A stretch of DNA of 64,000 nucleotides, from positions 343,339 to 407,338 of the forward strand of contig SCFE01000028.1 in assembly GCA_004352715.1 (NCBI GenBank), read 5' to 3'. Position 1 is the first letter of the stretch; the number at the start of each line of letters is the position of its first letter. The notes under the pieces are model-generated. The model had not been told where the DNA came from, ran no database searches, and saw nothing but the letters and a program-made list of their open reading frames with translations. This stretch comes from Hofstenia miamia (lineage: Eukaryota; Xenacoelomorpha; Acoela). A program made the position numbers and the translations under genes. Shown here one piece after another: positions 1 to 11,900 of this stretch.

Positions 1-742
1 TTTTCTCGAAGATATTGTCGGCATGCATTTTTCAAGTGCAATACAGAATCGCAGCAAGCGAAGGTACTCTTCTTCATTGGCGATCTCCATTTCGCAAGTA
101 CCCAACTTCTCCCTCATTGTGGAAGGTCGCACAATAGCATGATTACAAGCGCGATTGAATGAAAGTCCCCATTGCATGCTATCAAGAATTGATGCATATC
201 TTGTATGGCATGTTAATTCAAGGTTTGTCAACGTGAAGCTTACAGCAAGAAGCTGTGATGACGAGGAAGGACTTGATGTGCTGCACACAGGTTTTGCTTG
301 GGCGTTATTTTACTTTTAGAGGACCCAGTTCAAGTGACGTCATAAAATAGGTATTAAACTCTAACCCTAATCCTACATCCCAACCATTGAATAATTTTAT
401 GAAAAATTTTCTCTTTTGGATGAGGGATTGGATTGGGCTTAGGGTTAGGGTTCAATTATTATTTTATGACGTCATTCCAATTGGGTCCTCTAAAGTAAAA
501 TAACGACCATCATTGGTTTTTAAGACTGTCAATAGACTGCGGCAACGAACATTCGCAAATGACTTTAAACTATTCAATAATCAAAGCCTTTGACCAATTG
601 TAATTGGCAGACTTTCCAATGCATCAAGATTGTTTGCCAAAAGCTTTAGCGAATGCTCTGTATCAAGATTCTCTTGCTTTAATACAAAAACTGTTCTTTC
701 TTTAAGGCCATTATTCGTACAGAAATCTTCAAAAAACGACAT
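1..742 (-). pseudogene. Broken SAM-like domain gene, runs off the left edge
   Basis: Read on the - strand, an ATG at 742 opens a frame that starts MSFFEDFCTNNGLKE and reaches LPITIGQRL, a pattern typical of SAM-like helical domains (a Leu-rich helix followed by a GQR turn). A TGA interrupts the frame near 583, but the same frame then continues through LLNSLKSFANVRCRSLL, as if the stop replaced one codon. At 508-300 a MITE interrupts it. Beyond the MITE a stop-free stretch of about 100 codons, with a Ser-rich start and then LELTCHTRYASILDSMQWGL, runs to base 1. The stop, the inserted element and the lack of a clear donor site suggest a pseudogene, possibly of a transposon-encoded protein. The SAM call comes from pattern only; the downstream part is not recognised. 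Confidence 0.45.
300..508. mobile_element. MITE with ~45-bp terminal inverted repeats
   Basis: The left end at 300 reads GGGCGTTATTTTACTTTTAG and the right end at 508, reverse complemented, reads GGTCGTTATTTTACTTTAGA. The match continues through GAGGACCCA and, after a short diverged part, GACGTCATAAAATA, giving inverted repeats of about 45 bp on a 209-bp element. The centre contains telomere-like AACCCTAA and TTAGGGTTAGGG words in opposite orientations. There is no coding capacity. No clear target-site duplication was found, so the superfamily is unresolved. It sits inside the broken SAM-like reading frame. Confidence 0.8.
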
Positions 743-2238
743 ACTCTAGGAAGATACAAAAGTGAAATAAAATAAAGAGGAGGAATGAATTTAATTTGCG
801 CAAATTTCAAAAGTAAATTAATTAACCATGAAATAATTTTTAAAAATTATTGTAACTATAATTTTATTAAATTTTAATATTTAATTTTTATTATTGTTTG
901 TAGAATTTAACACAGTTTAAACAAAAAAAGATTACCCTAACATACCACAATAGTATTATCGATTCTTTGGCTGGGAACTGTAAACCACTGTTGAAGCTTT
1001 TCAATAAGTTTTCTTGATGATTACCGAGAAAGTTTAATGAATGTTTTTCGGTAAACTTAATTTTCGCAGACAGACGACTGTGAAGATGACGTTGACGGCG
1101 ATGACATTTGGAGAAAGATTAATTTGAGTAGAAACATCCAGTGTTGCCAAGTGAACTTGAATTGCTAAATAAAAATTTAAAAAAGCATGTATATACAAAT
1201 TAATAATCGAATCAATTATAAGGTAATATTAAATGAAAGTTATTATTCTCACCTTTACTTTTCAGTGCGGGGGCTGAACGTCAAATTGAATTCCCTTAGA
1301 ATTTTGCAAAGGAGGTTCATCACGATCACTATGATGATCGAATTTGACGAACGCTCTCAACAGATGTTCGCCCTTGGCAATCAAAACGATTAGGCACGAC
1401 ACCTTTTTTCAGCTTATATTTGCTTTTCATGTATTGCAATTGATGAAAATTTTCTAAATCCTCGGAAGTGTTCTTCACATGCATACACGATATAAATTTA
1501 AGATTACTTAATTAATAGCGGAGTACTGAATTATAAGATGAGTTGATTAACAGCAGTATTTAAAATTCATTAACCACCTTTTAATTTTTACAATGGATTG
1601 AACCCCCGCCAACCCCCTAAATCCGTCTCTGTATGTACTAAGCATATGATTTCCATCCTTTTAAAACTAAATTTTGTCTTGAATAGGCAATAGTTCAAGA
1701 TATATTTTGTGTTGTTTAGTAGAGATAAACCTGTATAAGAATAAAATATATTTAAGAAATTGACAAATTATATTTTTCGCAGATAATTAGTCAGTTGTAA
1801 ATTTGAGTACAGATAATTGGTCAATTTTAACATTTGGGCTGTTGTAACCCACATATTTTTTTATATTTTTAATTTTTTTCTATTGTTTTTTTGATGTTTA
1901 GTTATTAATTATACTATCTAGTATATATTTATTATATGCCAATTTAATTTAAAAAAGTTTTATGTCCAACAGAATCATATATAAAACTGCTTCCATTTAA
2001 ATCAAACTAAATTTCAATCAGACATTTTTACCTCTATATTTGCGAAATTTAATCCTTTTAAATATTTTACAACAATTTTTGAAAACGGAAATCGATAACT
2101 AATTAAAAAACAGATACAAACATTTTTTTACAAAACTAAATGTTATTTTTCTTTTGTTTATTTATTTTTGGTAACTTGGAGCAACAAGGTTGGTCTAATT
2201 CCTCGCTATAAAAAAAGCGAAGAGACCCCTAACTGTAT
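743..2238. other. No recognisable gene
   Basis: AT-rich sequence with many stops in all frames. The short open frame at 1187-1393 has no recognisable motif and lies in simple-composition DNA, so I do not annotate it. Confidence 0.5.
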
Positions 2239-3163
2239 CTAGCGATGCTGGGCCACATAATTACGATTGGCCATGTCTTCCGAATGGCCGGTTTGAGCCA
2301 GATGGGCCTTTAACTTTGATGGAGACAGCTGTTTTGCTGCTAAGTGAGTGTCCCAAACCTTGCGTATGACTGTTGGTGTTATCACCGGACCCTTATATTG
2401 AAAATGGACATTGAGCATCTTAGCTATATAGTAGTTCATGTTTTTTGAACTTCATTTGTGGGTGATTCAAATAAATACATTGGATTTGTTTTACATTTCT
2501 TTTTATACTTAGAAATCAGAGAATCGATTATTTCATGATACTTTTTATTAATTCGGAAATGAGTCTTATATTTATACCCAGTTTTGCCTCTATTAGTTGA
2601 TACAATCTTGTCTTCCTGATTCTTAATATTTTCATACTTTTCAACAGTAAGACTTAGAAAAGGCAAAGGACGTATCACCAATTCAGTAATTAATATAAAG
2701 TAAGTCATAGACATTTGATCTTCATAATTCAAAATCTTTTTCACATTGAGAATTTTTATGACTTTATTTCGCAAATTCGAAATATCTTCAAGCTTAGGTA
2801 AATTTTTTAATTTCTTCTTTTTGTTGCTTCAAGATAATTTTTCAGAGTATTTGACTGCGAATTGTACAATTCTTTAATTTCCTTCACAAATTTCGGACAA
2901 AAGGTAATATTTTTAAGCTTATTAGATTCGGAAAGAAATTTCATAAGAATATTTTTCAGTGTATCATTTAAGTTTGCTTTAATGGAACTATTTTCAACTT
3001 GAGAAACTTCTAGACGACCCTCAGCATATGTATAAAAATAGAAGATTACTTTATCTTCGAATTTATCTGCACAATTTGATTTAGATAAAAAAACCAATAC
3101 GCACCCAGGAAGCTCTTTTGTTGAAGCGGGATTGGAAACCCTTGAAAAAATTTTTTGAGGCAC
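2239..3163 (-). pseudogene. Tyrosine recombinase (Crypton-like), two frameshifts
   Basis: Three - strand frames join end to end into one protein of about 305 residues. The first (3163-2807) shifts at an A-rich tract near 2815 into the second (2774-2436), which shifts again near 2439 into the third (2439-2239). The C-terminal half has the landmarks of a tyrosine recombinase core: box I arginine in ELVIRPLPFLSL, a KTGYK hairpin followed by KTHFRINKKY, a box II arginine in TVIRKVWDTH (Thr where His is usual in HxxR), a GHS motif, and the candidate nucleophile Tyr in MANRNYV. No reverse transcriptase lies nearby, so a Crypton-type DNA element or a derivative of one is more likely than DIRS. The N-terminal part is not recognised. 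The frameshifts mean it is either decayed or affected by sequence error. Confidence 0.6.
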
Positions 3164-3899
3164 TTACCACAGTCTCTAGTCATGTTCGAAAACCTCGAAA
3201 ACAGGCATTGCACTGATATACTCTTTTTGCATTTCTGTTTCGGTAGAAATCCAAAATGATTTTTAGTTGAGTTCGTGAAAGTGTGCGATGGGAATATCGT
3301 AGGTGATAATGTACTTTCCTATAATTTTTTCACAAATTACCCATTTTTGTGCATTAGCTCGCTGATTTTTCCTTGCAGAACGTTTTCAAATAGCTTTACC
3401 ATTTGATTTCCGTAAAACAGCATTTGGTGATGTGCCTGCTTCTAAGTAAAGCTCTGCTAGTATTTCCTCAATTGAGCAATGGGAGGCAAAAGATGTATCA
3501 ATCAGTGACATGATAATTATCTAGCTAAAATAGAACGATTTATTTCGATAAATGTTAAATCAACGGTTAGGTTTAACCGAAAATTTCTTTTCTTGTTAAC
3601 CTAGTAATTGTGAGTTACAAAATAAATATAAATTGCCTTTATCAAGTAATGTCTATGGCCGAATTCAATTGACCTACACACACGTTTATGGATACATAAA
3701 GAGTTATCTTCCAATTCTTAAGTTACAACTGACCAATATGTATGACAAGTTACAACTGACCAGTATATGTGAAAAATATTTTTCAACAAAACTTTTTCAG
3801 AAAATGCATATTACTCAAATTAAGGATTTTGTGAGAAAAGAATTGAAAAAATATTTTATCACTGAATTTTGCCATTTTACTTTAGTATGTTACAACAGA

Positions 3900-3902
<3 letters not shown>

Positions 3903-3933
<31 letters not shown>
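3903..3933. repeat. (TA)n microsatellite
   Basis: An uninterrupted TA dinucleotide run of about 31 bp. The surrounding 3164-4108 is AT-rich with repeated TACAACTGACCA-type words and no recognisable gene. Confidence 0.95.
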
Positions 3934-3936
<3 letters not shown>

Positions 3937-4108
3937 TACTGCGTTAAAAAATTTGATGCAAAAATATATTTAAAACAGAATAAAATAACTGTTTTACGAT
4001 GTAATATGTTCCTGACTTGCTCAAAATAATTTTTTATGAAAGTGCAGCACGGCAGCAATTATTTCTTCATTGTAATTTGTAATTGGTGAATTATATTTTA
4101 ATTTATTG

Positions 4109-4480
4109 TTAATGAATCTCGCAGATATTGAAATCCAAGGAGTAAGGCGAGTATTTGATAAGATTAATGTCACGCCTTGCAATGAAACTCATGATTTTTG
4201 CAGACACATGTGTTCTTGCGTTGTCACGCTGCAGGTGTAGATCTTTAAGCAAAAATTTATCTCTGGTGTTCGACAAATGTTTAACATAAGTGGATGAGTC
4301 CATCAATGTTTCACATGGCAAAGCAATAATGTTAAGTCTTTTTTAAGGTGTAAAATTATTGCAAGCACTACTTTTTTCGTATCAGTTTACTTGCACCATT
4401 TGTGGTCGTTTTTCATCCAAACGTGACTTCCACGCTTTGTTGGTGCACCTTCAAAATGAATTTGAGTTTCATCTTCGAAA
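4109..4480 (-). pseudogene. Tc1/mariner-type transposase remnant
   Basis: On the - strand, an upstream block DETQIHFEGAPTKRG then SHVWMK resembles the second-half catalytic region of Tc1/mariner transposases. About 190 bp further on, in another frame, comes LQRDNARTHVSAKIM, then a YSPYSLDFNICE block that matches the family's (P)YSPDLNPxE ending with the final acidic residue kept. Frameshifts and stops lie between the blocks and no intact ORF covers them. I did not find terminal inverted repeats. This copy is distinct from the element at 57198-58048. Confidence 0.7.
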
Positions 4481-4817
4481 TAGTAGCTAGTGAATTTGCA
4501 CAATCCATTCTTTGCTTCTTGTTTTGTTCTGACAACTTGTGTTCTGTTCTTTCATGTCTACAAGAAACAATCTTTAATCAGATGTCGTTTTATCATTTCA
4601 AACAATAAAGATTATCATAAATCTCTTTTGGCTTTTTATTTCCCGTTTATTTTCAGTAAAAAAGTAAAATCGAAAAGCTTCTATATTTGCTTCCATGTTC
4701 GTGCTGCAGTAGAAAAAGTTATACAGTATTTTATGAACATAGTCTAAACCAAATATGCTCAGTTAATGAAATTACCGATCTTGTGGTCGAGTTGTAGTAT
4801 TTTGCGAATTAATTTTA

Positions 4818-4968
4818 CCTCCAGTGATCTGAATATTTTTCATGAGATTTAAAAATTTCATTCTCAGACTTAGCCTTAAACTTAACCTTAACTCTTTCCT
4901 CCTCTGCAGCCTCATATTTATCAAAGTACTTGGCTGTCATTGCATCATCACATATTCGAATTTTAGAA
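4818..4968 (-). other. Possible Lys/Glu-rich coding segment
   Basis: A - strand frame preceded by a TCTAG acceptor-like site reads SKIRICDDAMTAKYFDKYEA, then a charged stretch rich in Glu and Lys, and ends with YSDHWR and a stop. Charged helical composition and unusually high GC for the area suggest a real exon. No splice partner in a compatible phase was found and the family is unknown. Confidence 0.25.
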
Positions 4969-5027
4969 CTAGATCACAATAAAATGAAACATAATTCTTT
5001 ATAATCCTAATTATATATCTAATTATA

Positions 5028-5380
5028 TTAATACGTTGCGACTACAAAATGGGGATTATTTTCACTTTTACGTTTATTTCCAATAGAATGTGAAAAAGAA
5101 GTATCATAAAATACATATGAATAATGTTTAAAAGTTTGATGCAGAATGACTTTGAATTGTTTTCTCTTCACCAAATATTTATGAGGTACTGGATATATTG
5201 GTAAAATCAGGATTTTATCAGTGAACTTCACCAAGTTTTCCATTGTCTTTTTCATATTTTCTTTAATTTTCGCTGACTGGAATTCTTTAAATTCATCATT
5301 TGAACCTAAAAACACGATAATAACTTCATATCTTCTCTTTGCTTTATACGTTGTTGCAAAATTATAGTAACCTTTTTCTT
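5028..5380 (-). pseudogene. SGNH/GDSL esterase-like fragment
   Basis: The - strand frame is open from about 5380 to 5028. It contains YEVIIVFLGSNDEFKEF followed by a helical segment and KILILPIYPVP. That order (beta strand, GxND motif, helix, hydrophobic strand ending in Pro) is typical of SGNH-hydrolase folds. The catalytic Ser block and the final Asp-x-x-His block are not visible here, so this is only part of a domain. Esterase domains of this type occur in ORF1 of some CR1-like LINEs, so a retroelement origin is possible, as is an exon of an uncharacterised host gene. Confidence 0.35.
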
Positions 5381-6382
5381 AACTGCTTTAATAAAAACCC
5401 CTAAGGCTTTACTTTGCTAGTCAAAAGAGGCTGTACTTTGCTGATTTAATTGTTTAATCACATGTCACCATTCCCTACAATTATCAGAAAGAAATTCGCT
5501 TTTAGAGGCAACCCAAAACCATCACCCTTAGATTCAAGAAAATCAATTAATGCTTCACGTTTTTGCTCTATCAAATTTTTAATTCAAATTGCAAATTTCG
5601 CAATAATACAGTATACAAGAGTCGTGTTAAAAAGTGCTCCTCTTCAACAATTTCAGAGTAAAACATTTCGAAAGCACAAGAGATATATCTATTTACGTAT
5701 ATGTATTTCGTTAAAACTAACCTTCATGTAGAATTTCAACAAAAATTACAACATACCCATAAAATATTACACTAACGTACAATAAATATAATTTCTTATT
5801 CAAAATTAGAATTTCTTTGCTCTGTCTTTTCTGATATTGCTTTAATATGTAAATGGTGACTTAAGAATCATTGGTGGAAAATTACGACGCTTCATATCAC
5901 TTGAATTGAATTAATGAAATTTTGTTTTTTTACATGATCCTACAAGAAGTAAAAATAAATAAAAACTCGTTTCCAGTAAATGAGTAATCAGCAGAACATT
6001 AAAAATGTTTTCACATGTTTGATGTGTTGTCAATCATTATGATGATTTTGTAGAACTTCTTCTGAAAATTGGACTTAAGTATGACTTTATCTTAGTAAAA
6101 TTTCAGTACTTAATTTGGTTTTTGATATGTTAGCTACATTGATAGGTGTTATGACAGTCAAGCTATTTTATTTAAAAAACATTTACCTATTGGCACGGGT
6201 AAACCAACGGAGGCCTATTTTTATGGGTACGGGCTACTGACGGGGCGCGGGCCCTGCCCCAGTCGATAGTATTAAATATAACTTAAGTAGTGATTTTTGA
6301 GATATTCGCAATTAGTTTTGTTTACTTTAAAAAAAACCGCAGGCTTCGAATTTTTATCACGAAGTTTTACAGCAAGATAATC
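5381..6382. other. No recognisable gene; GC-rich island near 6190-6270
   Basis: Mostly featureless AT-rich DNA. Around 6190-6270 there is a compact GC-rich patch with repeated ACGGG words and a GGGCCC palindrome, unlike its surroundings. It resembles the subterminal GC-rich motifs of the hAT-like MITEs elsewhere in the window, but I could not find paired ends. Confidence 0.4.
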
Positions 6383-8082
6383 ATGTTCAATGTTACACCA
6401 TCGATTAAATGTGTTTTATTATTATTGTTTGTGGACACATTGCAAACTAATTCAGACAATTCCTCAGTGACTGAAAACGATTTAGTCAAAAAAATTTAAT
6501 TTTGCATTGAATATTTGAAAAAGCTTTCCCAGTAAGCTATTCATGAAAAATATCATCAATATTGTGCCGTTTTCGAGACACTAGAAAAACAACGCCAGGT
6601 GCCATTCCCAAAAGACAGTTAGCATCATTGTGTATACTGGAGTTATCAGTGAATGATATCAATGCATGTTGCAAGGTGCCATTTCTGCGTTTTACAGAAG
6701 CACAAAATTGTCGTTTCTTGTAAAATTGATTATAAATATATAACAAAATTACTTTATTCCAATTGTCAGTGATTTTGTTTGCTAAATTTTTGAAACACAG
6801 TGGACCACTTTAAAAAAAGATGGTATACAAAAAATTACAACCATACATATTAGAATAAATGAAAATCCTGCCTTGTGCAGTATTCAACAAAATCCATCAC
6901 ATTCTTCTGCATTTGAAGTATGCGACAGGAATTTGACAGTAAATGACCTGTTGCTCGCATCCATAGGAGGTTCTGCATTTACTTTGTCATATATTGCAGA
7001 GAATCTAGATGAAAATCGATGCCTTCTCTACATTTTACATTTTCGACAACATTTAATCCATTGTTCTCCAGATAGCTATGTAAGAGAAGATAATATCCCT
7101 GTTTGCCAAATTCTAACACTATCTACGTTTTGATCATTTTGTCACATTTAGGATACAAAATATTATATCTTAACCCTTTATCATGCAAAAGCCATTATAG
7201 TGGCTTTGAGGCCTGTCATGCACAATAATTTTAGTTTAAGCTTTCACTGTCAAATTTTATTTACCAATAATATTAGATAATAGAACATTACAGACTGTTT
7301 TAAAACTATGTTAATCATTGTAAGTAAAAGTTAGCTCAGTTTTAGTTCAGTTTCTTTTATTCATTGGTACCCTTTGTGTGGTGAAGTTGAAAACAAGGCA
7401 CAACGCACAGGGGCACNTGGCCATTGGCAATGTCTAGAAATAATGGTGAAAGGTTATATAAGTAAGTAAGTCAATAACTAACTATGGCAATAACAAAAAA
7501 AGCATCTCTATGTAGTATATTCCTACTTACCAGCAATGTTCACCTTGCTAACTCTGAGCGCTATATTTCTGTAACTGCTGGGGGTAAAGACTTGGAAATT
7601 GGCTCAAACTGTAGACAAAGAATAGCTCTTTCTGCTGATGTTGCAATTTTTTAGTCACATGCTTTTCCCAATGTTCTACTGAGCATGCTCAGTAGGAGCC
7701 AATATATTGGCTTTTGCATGATAAAGGGGGTAGTAATTTCGCACATGCTGCATGATAAAGGGTTAAGTTGATTACACAAGAAAGTTAATGTATTCCGTAA
7801 CCTTTTAAACAGCAACGAATATTCAATTTCTCACAGATGGCAGACAACTGCTATATGCTAACGTATTCTTCATCACCAAATCAAGTATTAAGATCTGCAA
7901 AAATCTCTCACACTACTAACATGCACTGCAATCTGAAACGTTTACAGATAGTTGAGGGTCATATCAAAACAGTATATTTTCAATCAGCTGCAAAAAGCCA
8001 ATTTCTTACAAATGAAATTTCCAATTTTACTCCTTCCATTTTACATCACATTCCCCTACAATATTCATCATGGTTTTCATAA
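6383..8082 (+). CDS. Candidate multi-exon secreted-protein gene (weak)
   Basis: Four + strand open segments line up. 6383-6499 starts MFNVTPSIKCVLLLLFVDTL, a plausible signal peptide. 6546-6725 is a stop-free, Cys-containing stretch (ASLCILELSVNDINACCKVP). A frame from about 6820 to 7078 with several Cys ends at a GTAAGA donor. 7837-8082 follows a TTTCTCACAG acceptor in matching phase 0 and ends at a stop. The last intron (7079-7836) contains a piggyBac-type MITE, as expected of non-coding sequence. The joins between the first three segments are not established, and I recognise no family. It could be unrelated fragments. Confidence 0.25.
7174..7762. mobile_element. piggyBac-like MITE with TTAA target-site duplication
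   Basis: TTAA at 7170-7173 and 7763-7766 flank perfect 14-bp inverted repeats, CCCTTTATCATGCA on the left and its complement on the right. A second TIR-like word, GCATGATAAAGGG, lies inside the right end at about 7716-7728, giving a subterminal direct repeat, and a GCC...GGC palindrome recurs near both ends. TTAA targets and CCC-starting ends are the signature of piggyBac elements. At 589 bp with no ORF it is non-autonomous. A single N lies inside at 7417. Confidence 0.85.
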
Positions 8083-8935
8083 TATTTAGAAGTAGTTGTC
8101 CACAATTAGTGCGGATGTCAATATCAATATTCAGCTCCTGCAATTTGTAAACAATAACAACTATCCAAAATATCCGAGCTTCCTTTAATAATTTCAATTA
8201 TAGGAGCAACTAATCAAAAAACATGAACCCGAAACAAAGAATATATTAAATCGCTTGGACCTGGAATATTTCACAAAGTTTTCTTTCAATTGTGTGCTTA
8301 CAGTTCTATAATCTTTTAGAATATTTCCCTTTGGCTTTTATAAATGACGTCCGCCAAGGTTCAAATTTGCCCACCCTTAGTCTGATCAATAATATTATTT
8401 CATATTGTTATTTATTTGCTTGAAAAATAGTTGAATGCTTCTAATTAACAATTGTCTCCTTTGATTTTAAATTTTTTTTTTCATCGATAGTTGTGATGTT
8501 TGAGGATTTGTAGACTTCTTAACTATGTCAAAGCTTGTTTCTCAGTTTACACAATTTCTCAAGAGGTACGGAAATGATCGTTGTTAAAATATATCTTAAG
8601 ATGTTCCTTTGATTAAGAAGCACCATTTCATTAAATTTTTGGAGTGACACTGAATAGTAGTTAAGGTGTTTCTTTCAATGATGTCTATTGTTGAAACTGC
8701 GGATGAACCATTGTAGATACATTTATTATGCCGGAAGAATACAGTATAAAGACAGCACGTTTCTTCGAATATAATTTCTATAGTGATCGTTTTTGCAGTT
8801 AATTGAATCATTTGTCTTTCATATTCTCAAAACTACTACAGTATCCATTGTGCACATAGAGTTTTAATTGGTTTCTATCATTCAATATTAATTTTGATAA
8901 AGTGAATTTTTTTATGTGTGGATTTGTTTTTAGGT
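8083..8935. other. Presumed 5' flank and intron of HCCS
   Basis: No coding segment is recognisable. A TTTTTAG acceptor at 8927-8933 lies two bases before the HCCS start codon, implying that the first coding exon is preceded by an untranslated exon somewhere upstream, which I cannot place. Confidence 0.4.
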
Positions 8936-11900
8936 ATGGGGCAGCAATCAGCAAAACCAATTGAGCCAAAATCTTCTCATGACACCGCTTCTAAAAGTGG
9001 ATGTCCTATCAAACATGAATCTTTTAAAAACCAAGGTTGTCCGCTAAAGGATAAAATTGATTCAAAAGAGGTCCTCTCAATGACAGCTGCATGGTCTACA
9101 GATCAACTTAAAGATCTTGATCCTTCAAACATGGTGATTTTTTTAAATAGGTTGCTATATTTAATTTCTCGATTTTATTCAGTTGCCAATGGGGAGTATA
9201 TAACGATATATGAATTTATGAACCTACTAGTTGGGGCTTGGAACCGACTCAGAATTTTTGTGACGCGAGTGAACCGGGCAAACTTTTTCTCAACCGGTTA
9301 TAACCGGTCTATTTTTCCTGAATTTTTACCGGTTTGGTCTAGTACCCCGTAAAATACATAGCTTTTTCTTTCGCGTCTAAAGAAAGTATCCTAAGTAATA
9401 GCTGTCATAAACGAAAGTCAGTGCAGCAGAAGCAAAATAATTTTATGCTAATTCTACCGCGGGAATTAATCACTGGCGGTTTGCAACAAATGTATCGCAA
9501 CCAATTATATTACGAAATTTACATTGAAATAATCATCGTGGGTTTTGGGTTTAAATGGCACACTCGCAGCGCTGACTAGTAGACCAATTGAGCAGCACTA
9601 ACCGGCATGACAAAAATCCTGTCCGGTACCGGTTGATCAGCTTGTCAACCGGCCAGTCGGGTCGAAATGGTTCCAACTCTAATATGACAATATATGAATT
9701 TCAGAATATACAGGGCTTCATTTTAAGTAATTGTATTAAAATATGTACACTGCTAATTAGGCTAGAAGATCGTTCATATTCTGATTGCTTATTTTCACCA
9801 AATTGGAATATTTAGATGCCCCCACCTAATCAACAGCCATCCCCAAACCAACCCTTTCATCTCTCTACTGAAAGAGAAATTTCAAATATTCCGAGAGGTG
9901 ATGTAAAGGATCAAAATGCTCGTTGGGTTTATCCTTCACAGCAAATGTTTTGGAATGCCATGTTGCGGAAAGGTAAATATGTTCTTCACTTGCAAAACAC
10001 CTTCTTAGATTACTGCAAATAAATACGCTTTGGATTTAGTTGACCAACTTGTTTAACTCATATGAAATTGCATTCGCATCCATTAAAATTAGTGTCTTAG
10101 AATTTCATTCTATAAAAACGTAGGAAATTTGATGTTTGGATGATTTTGGTATTCAATTCTGTCCTTTTTAGTTTAAATGTGTGTGTACACATTAAGAAAG
10201 TATGATTTTGAAGGGTTATTGCAAATTTAGGCAATATCTAATTCTTGCAAGAAATCCTAACAAGTGTGCTATTTGCATTCTAATTCTTTCTAGTTATACT
10301 TGCTTTGAAATATTGTTTTGCAATTTGAATATAAATGTAATATGATTAATACATGCTCCATTACATGCTATATTGGATAACAAAATGCTTTTTAAGCGCC
10401 TCTCTGTCATGTTTTCTTTAAGCAATTGCTTTTGAGAAATTCAAGAAACTCTTGAAATTTATAATAACACTGCAAAATAGAGATTTTGAGTTTTCTACTC
10501 ATTTGTTTTTCTCGAGAAATCGATGGTCCTGATTACTAAAATTAATTGTTCAATGTGGTGTGCAGATTCCTGGAAAAGACTTTTCCTTCAATGCCAGACT
10601 TGTCAACGAGTCGACATTTCCAAGCTCGGCTCGTTTAAATTTTGTTCGGCTCGCCACATAAAATCTTTGAATGAGGCTCGTCTTAGCTCGGTATTTTTTT
10701 AAAAATATTGTGCTCAAAGATTTTTTTACATAGCTCTTCCTATTATTTAATAAACATTTCTTAAATAAGATTATAAGAAAGGCATACTGACTGCAAAAAA
10801 TAAGAAAAATCTCCATAATCAAATTAACAAGCAGAACTATAAACTTGCTTTGCCTAAAATAGGCTTGTTTTGGGCTCATTGTATATCAAATACTGTGCTC
10901 AAGCTTGGCTCAGCTCAGCTTGNNNNNNNNNNNNNNNNNNNNNNNNNNNNNNNNNNNNNNNNNNNNNNNNNNNNNNNNNNNNNNNNNNNNNGCTCGTTTT
11001 GGGCTCGTTGTATATCAAATACTGTGCTCAAGATCGGCTCGACTCGGCTCGACTCGTTGACAAGTCTGTTCAATGCACAGTGGGTGTTACTGAACAGTGG
11101 GTGAAACCGTGATTAGGGTTTGGACTGGTTTAATCATCCCCTGGTACGCAAACCGCTGATCAATAGAGTGAAGCCGAAGCCCGAACTTCAGTTGAGAGGG
11201 TTTCGCATTTCCCATTTTATCCAACCAAGGTCACTAACGGTGTTCACTTATTGAGCCTCTGCTGCAGCCAAAAAAAACTACTGTGACATAGCCTCACTGG
11301 CATAGCAAACACTAGCCCTTGACCTACCTCATAGGCCAGAAGAGCGAGTTATCACTGACATAACTGCTCTGTGGTACGCAATCACACTCATGGCTCAGCA
11401 ACCAGTGGCTGATTCGCTAGCAGCGTTTCCACTACTCGTCATCTGTCCACTAAAACCAAACAGACAAGCTTCATGACCGTAACCGCCCCCTGTTGCACAA
11501 AGTACACATTGCAGCACCTTCATCTACCCTATTGCTTAACATCTTCTGTAGGTTCGGAACTCGGTACAGTGAGGCGTCCTCTAAGGTTACGGCTAAACAT
11601 TTCGAAGCATCGCACATCTGACCACTTGAGATAATTGGCGATGTGACGACCACACACTGCGGCCGACTGAGGCGCCGCCGCAAAATTTTGACGACTGAGT
11701 CGATTGATAACTAAAACTATATCAAGACAAACGAAATGTGTCATAAAAAGAAACCGCATTTAACGTGCTTGATGGGATAGGGACGTTTAACATTGATTAA
11801 TCAGATTGCCTCAAACGCATTATGAACTTTTTTGCAGATAGATAGTTTCACAATAATTCTTGCATCATATACGGTTTTACAGGGCTATAGGCCGTATAGG

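Noticed and set aside
364-450. Telomere-like AACCCTAA / TTAGGG words
   Set aside because: Only short, imperfect, opposed copies inside a MITE; no telomeric array.
1187-1393. 68-aa + strand open frame
   Set aside because: No motif, AT-rich composition, no splice context.
3633-3947. 104-aa + strand open frame
   Set aside because: Ends in Tyr-Ile repeats translated from the (TA)n run and has no recognisable domain.
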